A stretch of 64,000 bases of DNA from the NCBI GenBank assembly GCA_013396655.1, contig WBMV01000447.1:322013-386012 (forward strand), written 5' to 3'. A program made the position numbers and the translations under genes. Shown here piece by piece: positions 1-16,500 of this stretch. Position 1 is the stretch's first letter; the number at the start of each line of letters is the position of its first letter. The notes under the pieces were generated by a model. It saw only the letters and a program-made list of their open reading frames with translations. It was not told the DNA's origin and made no database searches. The DNA is from Campylorhamphus procurvoides. Taxonomy: Eukaryota > Chordata > Aves > Passeriformes > Dendrocolaptidae.

Positions 1-181
1 CATAGATATAAACTCTCATCAAGGATGCCTTTTATTTCTGCATTTACCTCTGCTTAGATTGGAGTTTTTTGGACAGACTTTATAGTGAACAATAATTTGA
101 AGGACTGCACAAGGCAGTAGCAGTTCAGCAATGTCTGCAATTTTCTGAAGTTCTTATTATTTGATTAAAATATTTTCTTGA

Positions 182-5374
<5,193 letters not shown>

Positions 5375-6010
5375 TGAGGAATAGTACTGTTACAGGAGAC
5401 TTAAACATTACAGTATGACCCCACCCTTTGTATTGTGTGCAGTGATTATTTTTTAAAATCTTCTTTTATGTAAGTAGTGGACAGGGCTTTCTTGCTGAAC
5501 ACCTTCCATACTTTTCATCTCACGATACATGTAAAATCAATATGTTTTACTTTTTCCCTTATTTTCAGGTGTGGTGTTCTTCTTATATTTGAATAGCAAT
5601 TGTATAAAGACTTAGTTGCTAGTGCATTTCATGTGATGAATCTTGAATACTAGGAAGAAGAGAAAGTCTTTGAAATATCCACCAGTTTTTAAATAAGTAA
5701 AATTGAAAAGAACTATTAATGTACAAATGGACTGCAATAGCTACTTCTAACTGTAATATTACCTGCTATATAGTTTGTTACAGCATATAGACAAATCTGT
5801 ATTTGACTCTCCCTAACCAAGTGCAATTTGTTTTGTTTTTAAAATATTGTCATATTTACCTTTTTAGATTGATTTCTGACTTGATGTTTTAAAATGGCAA
5901 GTGTTTGCTGTAACAATCTTTTAGAAAATTAAGAAGTAACTTATGTTACTAACTTGTATATAATCCATGTATGTGCAATGGAAAATAAACCTTTTAAACC
6001 TGTTTGTCTA
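5375..6010 (+). other. ITM2B: ITM2B 3' untranslated region
   Basis: AT-rich sequence without a reading frame between the stop codon and the AATAAA at 5984. The end is set by the poly(A) signal plus about 20 bases, so it is approximate. Confidence 0.8.
5984..5989 (+). terminator. ITM2B: ITM2B poly(A) signal AATAAA
   Basis: Canonical hexamer 610 bases after the stop. A T/GT-rich element (GTTTGTC, then GTCTTGTGTTTTC) follows within 15-35 bases, which is the expected downstream element. Cleavage is probably near 6002-6012. Confidence 0.8.
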
Positions 6011-7588
6011 AAAGTCTTGTGTTTTCTTCTGCTGTTACTGGGGATTTTTTTTTTTAGAGGAGGGGACTACAGTTGATTTTGATGCTTTTTACTTGAAGTG
6101 CTGTTTGGAAAGATAGATGGGTGATGGCTGAGAAATTAAATACAAACAGAAAAGAATGTTTTTCTGTTAGTTTTTCACTTAAAGGTAATATTGTGCTGCT
6201 TGCTAAAATTCTGGGTTGGTGTTTCCACAATACATACAATCACAGTGGAGAACCAAAGCTGCCTTAGTATGTTGTTAATGTCTAAAATCCTTGTTGTGAG
6301 TCTTTGTCAAATAACAGGCATCATCCAGAGTGTGCCATGAGTCAGGCTGACCCAGCTGAGAGACAGGAGGAAGAGTGTTCCCTACATGCAGGGCTTTGCC
6401 GTTCCCTTTGTTCATCTCCATGGCATTTCTGCCAGCCTGTGCCACTGAGCTTTGCCAGTTCATCTGGAGCATGCTCAAATACTGCTAATACCATTCTGCA
6501 TTGTGCCATTTACACTTAAAACTGCGACGCTTAAAGCAAGACTGGTTTTATTTTGGTTTTTATTTTTAAATATGATTCGGATCTTTGTAACAGCAACTTT
6601 TGTAGGGGCCAGTGCAGAATAAGGTGTATCATAGTACCTGCTGTTTTGGAGGTAGTTGCAAGTAAAAATACAGGACATGAGAAAAGGGAGTAACACTCAA
6701 AAACAAGGCTGAGAAATCTCCCACCAAAGTGGCTTTTGAGCATCCATGATACAAGAACTGATCTGTCTTCTGACCAAATTTTGAGCATCGCCTCATCAGG
6801 AAAGTGAGAATGTTGAACAGAATATTTGCAAAAAAAGTAGTTCAAACCAGTTTTTAAAAAATATGCCCCATAGGTGTCCAAATAATTTGTCTTAGGTTAA
6901 TTCAGTTAAGAAGCTTTGTACTAATCTTATTTTTCATCTTTTAAAGGATCTTTTCTTAATGTAGTGGGAGGATGCTTTACTGGTTTTGGAGCTATTATAC
7001 AACTGTAAACATGCTATCATCCAACTTCCAGCTATTGTGAATGTTTGGATTGAGATAAAATAATTTGTTTTAAAGAAAGCTTCCTAAATACACAATACTT
7101 TTTTTCTTCATCTGCATGTGGCTTAATTTACAGTGTAGTCTTAGTGTAAGTGCATTACATGTAAAATGAGAAGTATAATAGCTGTTTTCCAAAAGCTGGA
7201 CTTTTTCAATCCATTCTTGATGTAGCATGGCAGTCATGAACATCAAATAAAGCCTCACGTAAATAGAGGTTAGATGTTCATGCATAAATTATATTCATAT
7301 CGCTGCTATATTGAAGTATAGATGCAAGCAAGTTGGAAAACCTGCTGGGAAAACTTTAGCTGCAGACAGGATGTTGCAATTGTGTACTTGCAACAGAGGT
7401 CAAGTATATGTCAGGACAAGGTTGCTGGTGCATTCTTTGGGGCCCTGTATGACGCAAGATTGATGCTGAAGTATTTTTAAGGATGTTTCCTACCTTTTCA
7501 TGAGCGTACTGTTCGTATTTTCTGTAAGTTAAACAGGAAACTTGTTAATTTTTAAACAAGCTTTGCATCACCTCTTGCTTGTTTTCAA

Positions 7589-7594
7589 AATAAA
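7589..7594 (+). terminator. Candidate distal ITM2B poly(A) signal AATAAA
   Basis: AATAAA followed about 20 bases later by a GT-rich block (TGGTGATTTGTGGTGTGTCC, 7611-7630), the usual layout of a working poly(A) site. If used by ITM2B it would extend the 3'UTR to about 2.2 kb. A chance match is possible. Confidence 0.3.
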
Positions 7595-10500
7595 ACTCAG
7601 TAGCCAAACTTGGTGATTTGTGGTGTGTCCTTTAACTGAGACACCAGCAAGTGAGGCTGCTGAAGGGGTGGTGGAGCCGGAGGAGAAATAGATTTGTTTT
7701 TACAGACAGGTGGTTTCTAAGATTATGCCACATGCCCATGTCTGCAATAGCTTTTGAGCCTGTTGGATGGTGAAAGGAAATTTACTTTGGCCAGTAGTGT
7801 GGGGAACAAGGGAAAAACTTGTGTGCACTGAGGGAAAGCTCCCAGCATGCACTCACATCACTGAATGCCAGGCATTTTGTATGGGAAGATGACCTAAAAC
7901 ATCCAGAGTGCAGCAAAAGCTCATTCTGGAACTTCTGCCCTCTTAGACAAGGTCAATGAAGCATAGGACATGAATCCAGGGAAAGAACTAGCTCTAGGGA
8001 ATGCTTGGGTTTTTTTCCTTTTTAAATTTAAAAATAAAAAGAGAAAGAGTGTAATAAATATGAGTTTAATAATAGCTAAGAGTCTAATAAACAAACAGCT
8101 GTGCTGTTCTGAAGAAAACCACACTTCTAGCCCAATGAATTCCAGAAAAGGGTTGGTATAAAAATTACTTCATTGGACAATTATCTTTGCAAATATTTTT
8201 AAAACTCCTCATAAGAAAGAAAATGAATCCTAATGTTTAGACACACTTTGTCACTGATGTAGCAAAATCACTGTCCTATGCATCTGTCTCTTATGTGGTG
8301 GAGGGGGCTGTGTTGCTCTCTCACAGGTCCCAAACAGCCTCCAGATGTTCAGCTGATCTTTGCATGTGCAAGGCTGTTGTGACCAGTCAATGATCTGGGC
8401 TTGCACACCATGATGAAAGCTCCAAGTCCTTCCTCTAGCTGCAGTCTTGCAGCTTTAGCAAAGAGGCATGAGGGAAGTTTTGGCATGAAGAAAATACTTA
8501 GGGCCTGCAAGACAGAAAATGCAAGAGTTCAGTTATCTGACGCCTGGCAAGGTGTGTACATGATTTTGTTCATATGGGTTGGGTGGGAGAACAGAAGTCT
8601 GACACGTCAGTGTTTGCAGAAACTTGTGGTTTAGAGAGATTAGAGCTGCACTCTCACTGACATTGCCTGTTCTTGTTGTAGGAGGGTATTGTACTACTGT
8701 GGAAGAAGCAACATAGAAGAGCCTGTAGCACTGTTGCCATACTATAAGTTTTTCTGAAATGCTACACACAAATGTTTTCACCTACTGAGGGTATTTCACT
8801 GCCATGGCCTGGTAAAGAATGCCATTATCTTGGGCACACTCTTAAAAAGGAAAAAGCAAGATCATGGACTGGTTTAGTTCAGAGAAATGCCTGTCTGTTC
8901 ACTACAGGCTACGGTTGCTAATTTTCAATTGGGTTTCAGGGTTGTTGGTTAAGATTAATTTGATTCCTGAGAGCTACTTCCAGTTGAGTGCATTCTGCTT
9001 CTTTTAGTCTTAGGAAATCTTGGAAGCAGAGGCATGGGAAACATCCTCACTGGGGAGACCGCCAGCAGCAGGACAGGGTGTTCCCTTGCTGGAGCATGGT
9101 GAGAGGAAGCAGAACCTGGGACTGAGCAGAATGGGAAGGGAGGGTCACAGTGGGATCATTAATGTGCCAGTAAAATTGCAAGTAACAAGAGGGTTGTGGT
9201 TGCTTTGCTGACATTTATTTCATTACCAGTTGGCAGTACCAACCAAAATGAACTGCCCTGCAGAGGGCACGTGTGATGCAGCTGAGCATGTAAAGGCATG
9301 ATTTATACTCATGTACAGAAGCCTTCCTTAAGCAAGGAAAACTGTACCAGGAATGATGACATTTTTCTGATGTAACTGCACTTGCACTGGGGCTTCATTG
9401 GATAAATCACATCACTCACAGACTTTATTTTTTTGTGTTCTGGTTGTCAACACTAGTGCAAATCTGTAAAACAGACACGGCTCTTACAGCCATTCTCACA
9501 GAGAACCTGCAATTTGGAAGATCCTGATAAGTAGTTATGATTTTTCCATAAACAGATATAATGCAACTATCTGAAAAAATTAGTTCTAATTCTTTAAGAA
9601 GAAAAAAGTGACACTCAAGTCTAAAAACCGATCAATGCAAAACCTCTCTGATGTCCAAGCAAGAGAACTAAAAGTACCCATGCAACATCCTGGGCTGGGG
9701 TCTTGCACATCAGCATCATTTACATGTAGCTGTTTCTCCATCCAGCAGCAACAGCTGAGGTGTCCTTTCTGACCCCACTGGTCACATTTGGTCAAATGCT
9801 TTATTGATGGAGATCCCTGCCTTAAACTCATCTCTGCAGCACCTGAGTCTCCAGCAGTGTACTGTGTAATGCTCTGAGTCAGTCACAGGTGTCTATCTGT
9901 GGAGTGAAAATACTCCTTTTACTAATGTGACTACAGAGAGAGAGGCTTTGAACTGTTACAGGAGGCAACATCCAACAAACACCTCTTAGTTTAAAGACAA
10001 GTCGGTTGAGGTTTGTCATGGTCCCTGTGGATTTTACATGACTGTAGAAATACTAACTTGTAGAAATGGTTTTCACCCTTCATATTTCAAACCATCTTTG
10101 CGTAGGAAACAATATAGGGGCCAGGCTCACCACCAACAAGGGGTACAATCAGTCAGCTTCACCCCATCACACCAGTAAACCATTTTAGGCCTGCTCAAAC
10201 CACAGCCTGAGTGTACCTGAGGCACTCCTGAAGCAAGACCAGCACATAGGTCTGTCTGTTGTGCCAGGTGCTGCTCCAGGGAAGTCTTATGGCATGGGGC
10301 CTGCAGGGCAGCAGCTGAAGCAAAGTTGGCCCACCTGGAGCAGGTCTGTTGCCTCCCTGCTGCTGTTAGCACTTGTGCTGTGGCTTTGGGAGGGGCAGCT
10401 GGGCTCCAGGTGACACTGATGGCAGGGGGTTGGAGGCTGCTGCACAGTGCAAGGGAAGTCCGTGCACACAAAAGGCTGTGATTCAGGCAGAGATCTATAG

Positions 10501-12203
10501 TCTATGAATTTTACAGCCTATGGGCTTCATTTAAGCAAAACTTTTGCCAATATTTAGTACTTTGACTACTATCCAGAAGCTCCCAACTTAGTGGGTTTAG
10601 TGTGTATTTTTCTGTTGTGTAACTCCAGAACTGATTTTACAGTAATTGTAACAAGTGGTAGAGGTCTGTGATACTGTAGAAATAAGCAGCTAGTCTTGGT
10701 AGAGCATGAAGTGCACTTAAATCACGTTTCCTTCTCACAAATATTTCATTTATATGAAACCTAAAAAAGTAGCAAGCTTCTAAACTTGGTGTCATTTGCA
10801 GTGAAATCACGGCTTCTATTCCCACTGGCAATTACCATGGAACTATAGCAACAGTTTTAAGTGAAAAAAAATTAAGATAATAAAATTACCTAAGATTGTG
10901 TAGCAGCTGAAAACAACAAGTCAGGCAGGACTGTTTGATTGGGCAGTGTTTTGCAGACTTCCATCTGTCTGTGACCTACACTTTAAAAGCAGTTGTAGCA
11001 AGATATTTAGAATAAATATATTGTCAGGTCAGATGAGAAAATTATCAATAATACTTTATTTGACCTTGCAGTGTTTCCTTTGGTTTTCTTTTTCCCATTC
11101 AGAGCTGATTTTCTTCTTTCCTTTGTCATTTTATTGAAAAGTGTAAAGGCTCAATTTCAAAGATGTTTTAAAATAAGGGATAAAAACCTCCAAATCAGTA
11201 CCTCTAACAAGGGGGCAAAAAAGCACAGAAATTTACACATGGTTTTACACAAGCATGTGCCTTTCTACATACATATATGTTGAGTCTTCTTATTGCAGTT
11301 TAGATGTAGTTACTACATCCGAGGCTCTGGGATGGATGATTAAATGTTATTGCTGCTCAATTCATCTGCTGTGTCCCTTCTTCTCCCTCTAGTTGTAAGT
11401 TGAAGTATTCTGAGATTATATTTTGGTTGTACCTGCTTATGGAGGGGAGCCCTAAGAGCCTTGCTTGATGAGAAAGTGCATAAAATTTGACTTGAAAAGG
11501 TGCTTGGCACACTAACAATTTTAGAAAATTAATATTTGCACTGAGGCTGGTTTGGAACTCTTTAAAAAGAGCAATGCACAGAGGGCCATGAGACAAATTC
11601 TTTTCCTACCATTTGGATGATCCAGGGCCTGGCTCTAAGGGCATGTTAAAGCAGCTGCAAGGGACGCGACCCAGGAGGGTGTGTTTCCTTCTTGCTGACA
11701 GCTGGGATGGCTCCACTGACTCTGACCAAATTTTCTGAGATGCTTTGCTTTCCCTTTAAATTCTTTTGTGCTCTTAAAGCTAGCAGTGAGAAGGCAATGT
11801 ACTAATCTATTTAGGTTTAGGGTTTTAGCTTACTTTTCCAAGCTGGTAGATCTGTGTAATTGTCTGTGGTTCAACTGTAGATGACAGGCAGTTTCTAGAC
11901 TCCAAACCTTCCACAGCATCTGGTATCATCTGATTACAAGAAGTATTTAAATGTGTTTATAGAAGCAGGGTAAAGCTATTGCCACAGTTTTACTGCAGTC
12001 TACACTTCAAACATTTACTTCAGAGGAGTTTTTTTGTCATTGGTTTCATTCTAATTATAAAGCAGAAAACAGTCTGTTGTCCGAAGTTAATGAATATAGC
12101 AGAAATGCCTGAATAAAAAATAACAAAATGCATGAGTCTTAAAAATACTAGTGCATTTCAATTGTATACCATAGTAATACTCATGGTGGGTTTTGTTCAG
12201 GGC

Positions 12204-12242
12204 TTTTTTTTTTTTTGCTTGTTTGTTGTTTTTTGTTTTTTA
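12204..12242. repeat. T-rich low-complexity run
   Basis: Run of T with sparse G (12 or more uninterrupted T, then GTTTGTTGTTTTTTG-like units). Simple low-complexity DNA, possibly the tail of an unrecognised retroposon. Confidence 0.7.
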
Positions 12243-12604
12243 ATTGAGAGTTTTGACAGCAATCTCACTAAAACTAGCTGCTTTACAGGCAACAGATAAA
12301 TATGTGCACGTAGTATGAATCCATACATACACATTTTTCCTTTTTCTGAGAAGTTGTCATCATACAAATCTGAAAATGTGCTTGTTTGCAGCAGTGATCT
12401 GCCTTCTAAACATGGGGGTGCAACTGCAGACAATAAAGCAGATTTTTAAGGTCTGTGAATCAGGACACTGGAGATTTGGATCTCATTGGCTTAAAATCCA
12501 GGGGATGCCTGAACACAGCCTGAACTTCTTACATTAAGTGTAATTTTAATGCATAGTGTTAAAGTAACATTTCATTGAGGACTTGGATGAATATCAGACT
12601 GAGA

Positions 12605-12855
12605 GATCACAGAATCATTTAGGTTGAAAAGACCTCTAATAGCATCATTGAGTCCAACCTTTGACTGGTCACCACGTTGTCAACTAGACCATGGCACTGA
12701 GTGCCACGTCCAGTCTCTCCTTAAGCACCTCCAGGGACGGTGACTCCACCACCTCCCTGGGCAGCCCATCCCAATGTTTAACAACCATAATGTGAAGAAA
12801 CTCTTCCTGATGTCCAACCTGAAGCCCCGAGGCCATCTCCTCCGGTTCTGTTGCG
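12605..12855 (-). mobile_element. CR1 LINE 3'-end fragment
   Basis: Matches the reverse complement of avian CR1 3' ends as I know them: AGAATCATTTAGGTTG, GACCTCTAA, GAGTCCAACC, CACCTCCAGGGACGGTGACTC, CCTCCCTGGGCAGCCC, GTGAAGAAACTCTTCCTGAT and GAGGCCATCTCCTCC follow in the family order. It is truncated at 12855, where GC-rich RB1 promoter-flank sequence begins. The 186 bases at 12636-12821 recur at 12916-13101. Confidence 0.9.
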
Positions 12856-12914
12856 GGGCGGTGCGGGGGCGGTGTGAGGCCAGGCCGGCCCGGGGCGGTG
12901 CGGGGGCGGTGCGG
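12847..12914. repeat. GC-rich block, first copy
   Basis: 68 bases of CpG-rich sequence built from two GGGGCGGTGCGGGGGCGGTG units around a TGAGGCCAGGCCGGCCC core. Identical to 13103-13170. The GGGGCGG motifs are Sp1-type GC boxes. It probably exists once in the real genome (see findings). Confidence 0.85.
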
Positions 12915-12915
12915 N

Positions 12916-13101
12916 CTAATAGCATCATTGAGTCCAACCTTTGACTGGTCACCACGTTGTCAACTAGACCATGGCACTGAGTGCCACGTCCAGTCTCTCC
13001 TTAAGCACCTCCAGGGACGGTGACTCCACCACCTCCCTGGGCAGCCCATCCCAATGTTTAACAACCATAATGTGAAGAAACTCTTCCTGATGTCCAACCT
13101 G
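12916..13101 (-). repeat. Second copy of CR1 segment 12636-12821
   Basis: By eye, base-for-base identical to 12636-12821 and bounded by single N bases at 12915 and 13102. It lacks the 25 bases (12822-12846) that join the CR1 to the GC block in the first copy. Most likely an unmerged contig overlap rather than a biological duplication. Confidence 0.9.
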
Positions 13102-13102
13102 N

Positions 13103-13170
13103 TCTGTTGCGGGGCGGTGCGGGGGCGGTGTGAGGCCAGGCCGGCCCGGGGCGGTGCGGGGGCGGTGCGG
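13103..13170. repeat. GC-rich block, second copy
   Basis: Identical to 12847-12914, but here it continues directly into the RB1 core promoter. This copy is therefore the one physically linked to the promoter. Confidence 0.85.
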
Positions 13171-13251
13171 CCCTCCCGGAAGTGACGTTGGTTGTTGCGG
13201 GCGGTGACGCGGTTTTCGCGCGGTTCGGGCGGCGGCGGGGCCGGGCCGGGC
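13171..13251 (+). promoter_or_regulatory. RB1: RB1 core promoter: ETS/ATF element, GC boxes, E2F-like site
   Basis: GGAAGTGACGTT at 13178-13189 is the overlapping ETS (RBF-1/GABP) and ATF site known from the human RB1 promoter. TTTTCGCGCG at 13213-13222 is E2F-like and is followed by GTTCGGGCGG. A second GTGACG (13205-13210) lies directly before the E2F-like site. In the human promoter as I remember it, the ATF and E2F sites abut; here about 23 bases separate the first ATF site from the E2F site. GC-boxes flank both sides. The sequence breaks at N 13252, before any start codon. It supports expression control by ETS, ATF and E2F factors, including RB autoregulation. Confidence 0.85.
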
Positions 13252-13252
13252 N
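13252..13252. other. RB1: Assembly gap (single N) replacing RB1 exon 1
   Basis: The core promoter stops on one side and a pyrimidine-rich intron-like sequence begins on the other. The expected first exon, which encodes an MPPK-type start with an Ala/Pro-rich tail and ends two bases into an Arg codon, is absent. One N almost certainly stands for an unsized gap over this very GC-rich exon. Confidence 0.8.
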
Positions 13253-13414
13253 CTCCGTGTCCCCCTCCCTGCTTCATGTCCCCCCCCCAGTCCGTGTCCC
13301 CGGTGGGGCGGTGTCACCCCGGTGTGGCTGCAGCAGCGGGGTTGGTGTTGGTCCCCTGGTCGCTCCGGTGCCCCGCACGGATCCCCCGCCGACGATGCCT
13401 GATGCTTTTCCTAG
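13253..13414 (+). other. RB1: RB1 intron 1, 3' part
   Basis: GC-rich, pyrimidine-rich sequence ending in GATGCTTTTCCTAG directly before exon 2. A second acceptor-like tract (GTCCCCCCCCCAG) ends at about 13290. An in-frame ATG lies at 13395. Confidence 0.75.
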
Positions 13415-13532
13415 GCTCGAGATCGGCGAAGCTGACTTCGTCGTGCTCTGTGATGCCCTGAAAGTGTCGGAGAGCGTCAGGGAGAAAGCGTGGAAGACGT
13501 ATGAGGGCTTATCGGCAGTGGATGGAGCACTA
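13415..13532 (+). CDS. RB1: RB1 exon 2
   Basis: 118 bases (human 127, nine fewer). The first base completes an Arg codon from exon 1. It then encodes [39 protein letters not shown], matching human LEFEETEEPDF...DGVL at the start of the N-terminal domain. Acceptor CTTTTCCTAG, donor GTGAGT. Confidence 0.93.
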
Positions 13533-16500
13533 GTGAGTACCTGCTGCTCTGTGCACGTTGCTCTGTGGTGGTGTCTGTCCTGTGCCCCAGTTCAAACATT
13601 AAGCCATAACTTGGCTGCACCGGGGCCCAAGTGTCTCACCACCAAAGTTTGTAGGGTCGGACTTCAGTCTAACTTCGCTTGGGGAAAAAAATGGAGTTGG
13701 ATGTTGCCATGTTCAAGTCTATATTAACTGGCTTCTACAGATTCCCCTTTTCTGTTAATGGTTTGCAGTAAAAGTATGGGCTCAGGAATTCTTTTAGATT
13801 ACTAATAAATGACAGTAGAAAAAAAACACCATGTGATCAGCTAATTATTCAAACTGCAAGTTATTTCAAATATGTCTTAGCCAGCTTTATACAGGCCATC
13901 TCATTGTATGTTTCTCTATATCTTTTCTACAGCCTCCTTTATGAGGCTGCAGAAAGGGTCTGATGAAGACTAGTGCAGGGAAAACAACATTTACATGTTA
14001 AACTCTTTTTTTTTCTACTACGGAATGTTAACCTGTATGTACTTATCATTGAGGTATTTCCATTCAAAGTTAGTCATTGGGCATGTGTAAACAGATTAAT
14101 AAAATGTTATGCCCTTTTGTGATTTTTGCTTTTCCTTCTCAGTGGCACTGCTGTGTCAGCGAGCTGACTCAGAGAACAGCTACAATACAATTAAACCGTA
14201 CAGACCTGACTTAGATTTGTAATACCTAGCTGGGGTATTATTCCTGCTGTGTGGACTTGCATTGGTGTATATGTTGCACTTGTGCTTACTCTTCTGCAAC
14301 TTGAGCTGACCTGCCAGAGCTATCACAGAACTGTAAGATTTGCAAGGGACATCTGGATATCATCTAATTCAACCCCCCTGCCAGGGCAGGTTCACCTGGA
14401 GCAAGTTACACAGGAACGTGTCCACGTAGATTTTGAACATCTCCAGAGAGGGAGACTCTGTGACCTCCCTGGGCAGGCTGTTCTGGTGCTCTGCCACCTT
14501 CAGCGTAAAGAAGTTTGTCACTACTAATACCTTGTCTGCTTTAAACTGCAGTGTGAATATACCAGCTCTTAATGCATTTGAATTTTTCAATACAGTGTAG
14601 TAACAGCATGGGAGAGAGACTGTGTACAGCTCTTCGAGCAGCAGATACAATTTCTGGCTGTGGATGTTCACAGGAAGCATTTACCTAAGAGCACAGCCTG
14701 GTTCACCTATATGAATGAGAACAGGAGTGGTCAGTTCTCTTGAGTGAAAAAAACAAGGCAGGTTTCAATATAATCCTGCAAATTTCACTTACAGGCCAAG
14801 TTTTGTTTTAACCAGTTTTGCCACCAATTTGTTTTATCTAGCAACGGCCAGATAAGATACAGGATACTTGAAACCTTTCAAACCTTTCAGCACCTGGTTT
14901 CTACCTCCTTTACTTCAGAATAGGACAAGGACTAGACCTTCATTATGATTTTTAGTTGATATTTATTGTCCTGCAATTAAAATCAATTGCTAAGAACCTT
15001 CCAAAACAAAAAAAATCTACATTATATTGTGTTTCAATCCCAGTCCTTCAAACTTTGAGATGCATCAGCAAGGTGTTCAAATGGGTAAGCTGGCAAGTGT
15101 GTGCCTTCATGGGGACTTGGAAGGCACTGGAGCTGCTACTTCTAGCTGACAACAGGCTTCACTTGACTGGGAAGTCAAGCAAAATAACAGCCTGGCTAAT
15201 TGCTGCTGCTCTTTCAAGGTCAGGCTGTTGTGGTGGTGAGCTTGGCTTCTCAGAATCACTCTAGTTCAGGTTGCAGGGAGACTATTTCTCCCCTCTGGTA
15301 AGGGTAGTATGTTGGAGGGGTTGTCCCAGGATTTGTCCAGCAAGCGCACCAGCTGCACGTTTTAATCAGTAGGGTTCAGTACTAGCTTGTTCAGTTCTGA
15401 ACTGAAACAGAAGCTGCTTGTGTAGCAGCTTTCTGTTCTCAAGCAAAAAGGGAAGTGGTGGGGCACTAGTTGAGGCAAATACCTACCAGAACACTTCTGT
15501 TTAACATTGTAGTTGGTTTTACTTGAGGAAGCTTAAATCATTAGGCCAGTGATGGAAATAGAGGTAGCATCTAAGGATCCTGCTCTCAAGCCATTTACAA
15601 AGCACAAAGACCTGAAACCTTACCTTCCCAGGCACACTGGCCTTGTTCTTTATGTCTGATCTCAGAATTGTGCCTGCCAAGCCTCTGAGGATGTGGAGGG
15701 GACTTGTCTGGGCCATGCTGCTTCCTAGTTAGCATTACATTAGGTACTGTGGTAACTGGCAGAGATTCAGGGTGCAAATGTGGGCTTGGACATAGTCTGA
15801 ACATCTGCTGTATCTTGCTCAGTGAATGTTTAGTGACTTAAAGTGGAAACATCTTTTAGTACTGTCATTTTGGAGTCACTTCAGGTACATGTAGTCATGT
15901 GCAGAGACTCTGCAAGCCAGGTACACGCAGCTTAAAACTATGAAACCATTATTTTTGGCAGGCACACGCAAAGATTGGTAGAGTGTTGTGATGTATCAGC
16001 CTAAATGTGCCTGCACTTCAGTGAGACACTGCTGACCAGGCAGGCATCAGTCAGGAAGGAGAAAGCGTGATATCCCCTGCTCCCTGGAATGAATGCTAAT
16101 GTCCCCTGGAGCCACTGACACCACCAAAACTGGCTGACTTGCTGCTTTTTTTTCCTTAACGATATCACACCTTTCCACAATGATGTTTTTACTTTTGAGT
16201 ATTTGAGCCACTAGTGATGCTGCTTCTCTCTGAAATTTGAGCTTTCTTATCTTGCACAGTTGTGCACTGTAGCTTTCCTTTCAGTGCTCTCAACTTATCT
16301 GTTTCTGCTGTGTGTGAGTCAAGGATATACAGCTGCCACTGGGCCCTGGGCCCTTGAAACAGCTCAGCTCCTGGGAGAGGTGTGAAGGGGGAGAAAGGTG
16401 ACGAGAGAGATGGTAACACAATCTTTCTGGGAAGTGTGGCAGACTTGTAATTGTAAAAACTAGATCTGCAGAGAGGGATTCTCACTACAGCTGTCTGTTA

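Larger units (their letters stand above)
6011..12604. other. Intergenic region ITM2B to RB1
   Basis: About 6.6 kb of AT-rich DNA without a gene I can support. The open frames are short, unlike known proteins and not linked by plausible splice sites. It contains a T-rich run at 12204-12242 and a possible second poly(A) site at 7589. I recognise no repeat family in it. Distal regulatory elements of RB1 could lie here but are not visible by eye. Confidence 0.75.
12840..13540. other. RB1: CpG-rich island spanning RB1 promoter and exon 2
   Basis: Abrupt rise in G+C and CpG compared with the AT-rich flanks, typical of a housekeeping promoter. It is interrupted by the repeated CR1 block at 12916-13101 and by three single N bases, so its true extent is uncertain. 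Confidence 0.8.

Noticed and set aside
10127..10471. 114-codon frame on the - strand between ITM2B and RB1
   Set aside because: Ser/Cys/Pro-rich translation of a locally GC-rich patch with a second frame overlapping it; no resemblance to a known protein.
12680..13317. Overlapping Arg/Pro-rich frames on the - strand and a 181-codon frame from 13182 on the + strand
   Set aside because: They are made of CR1 sequence, the duplicated GC block and N bases. The + frame is real coding only where it overlaps RB1 exon 2.
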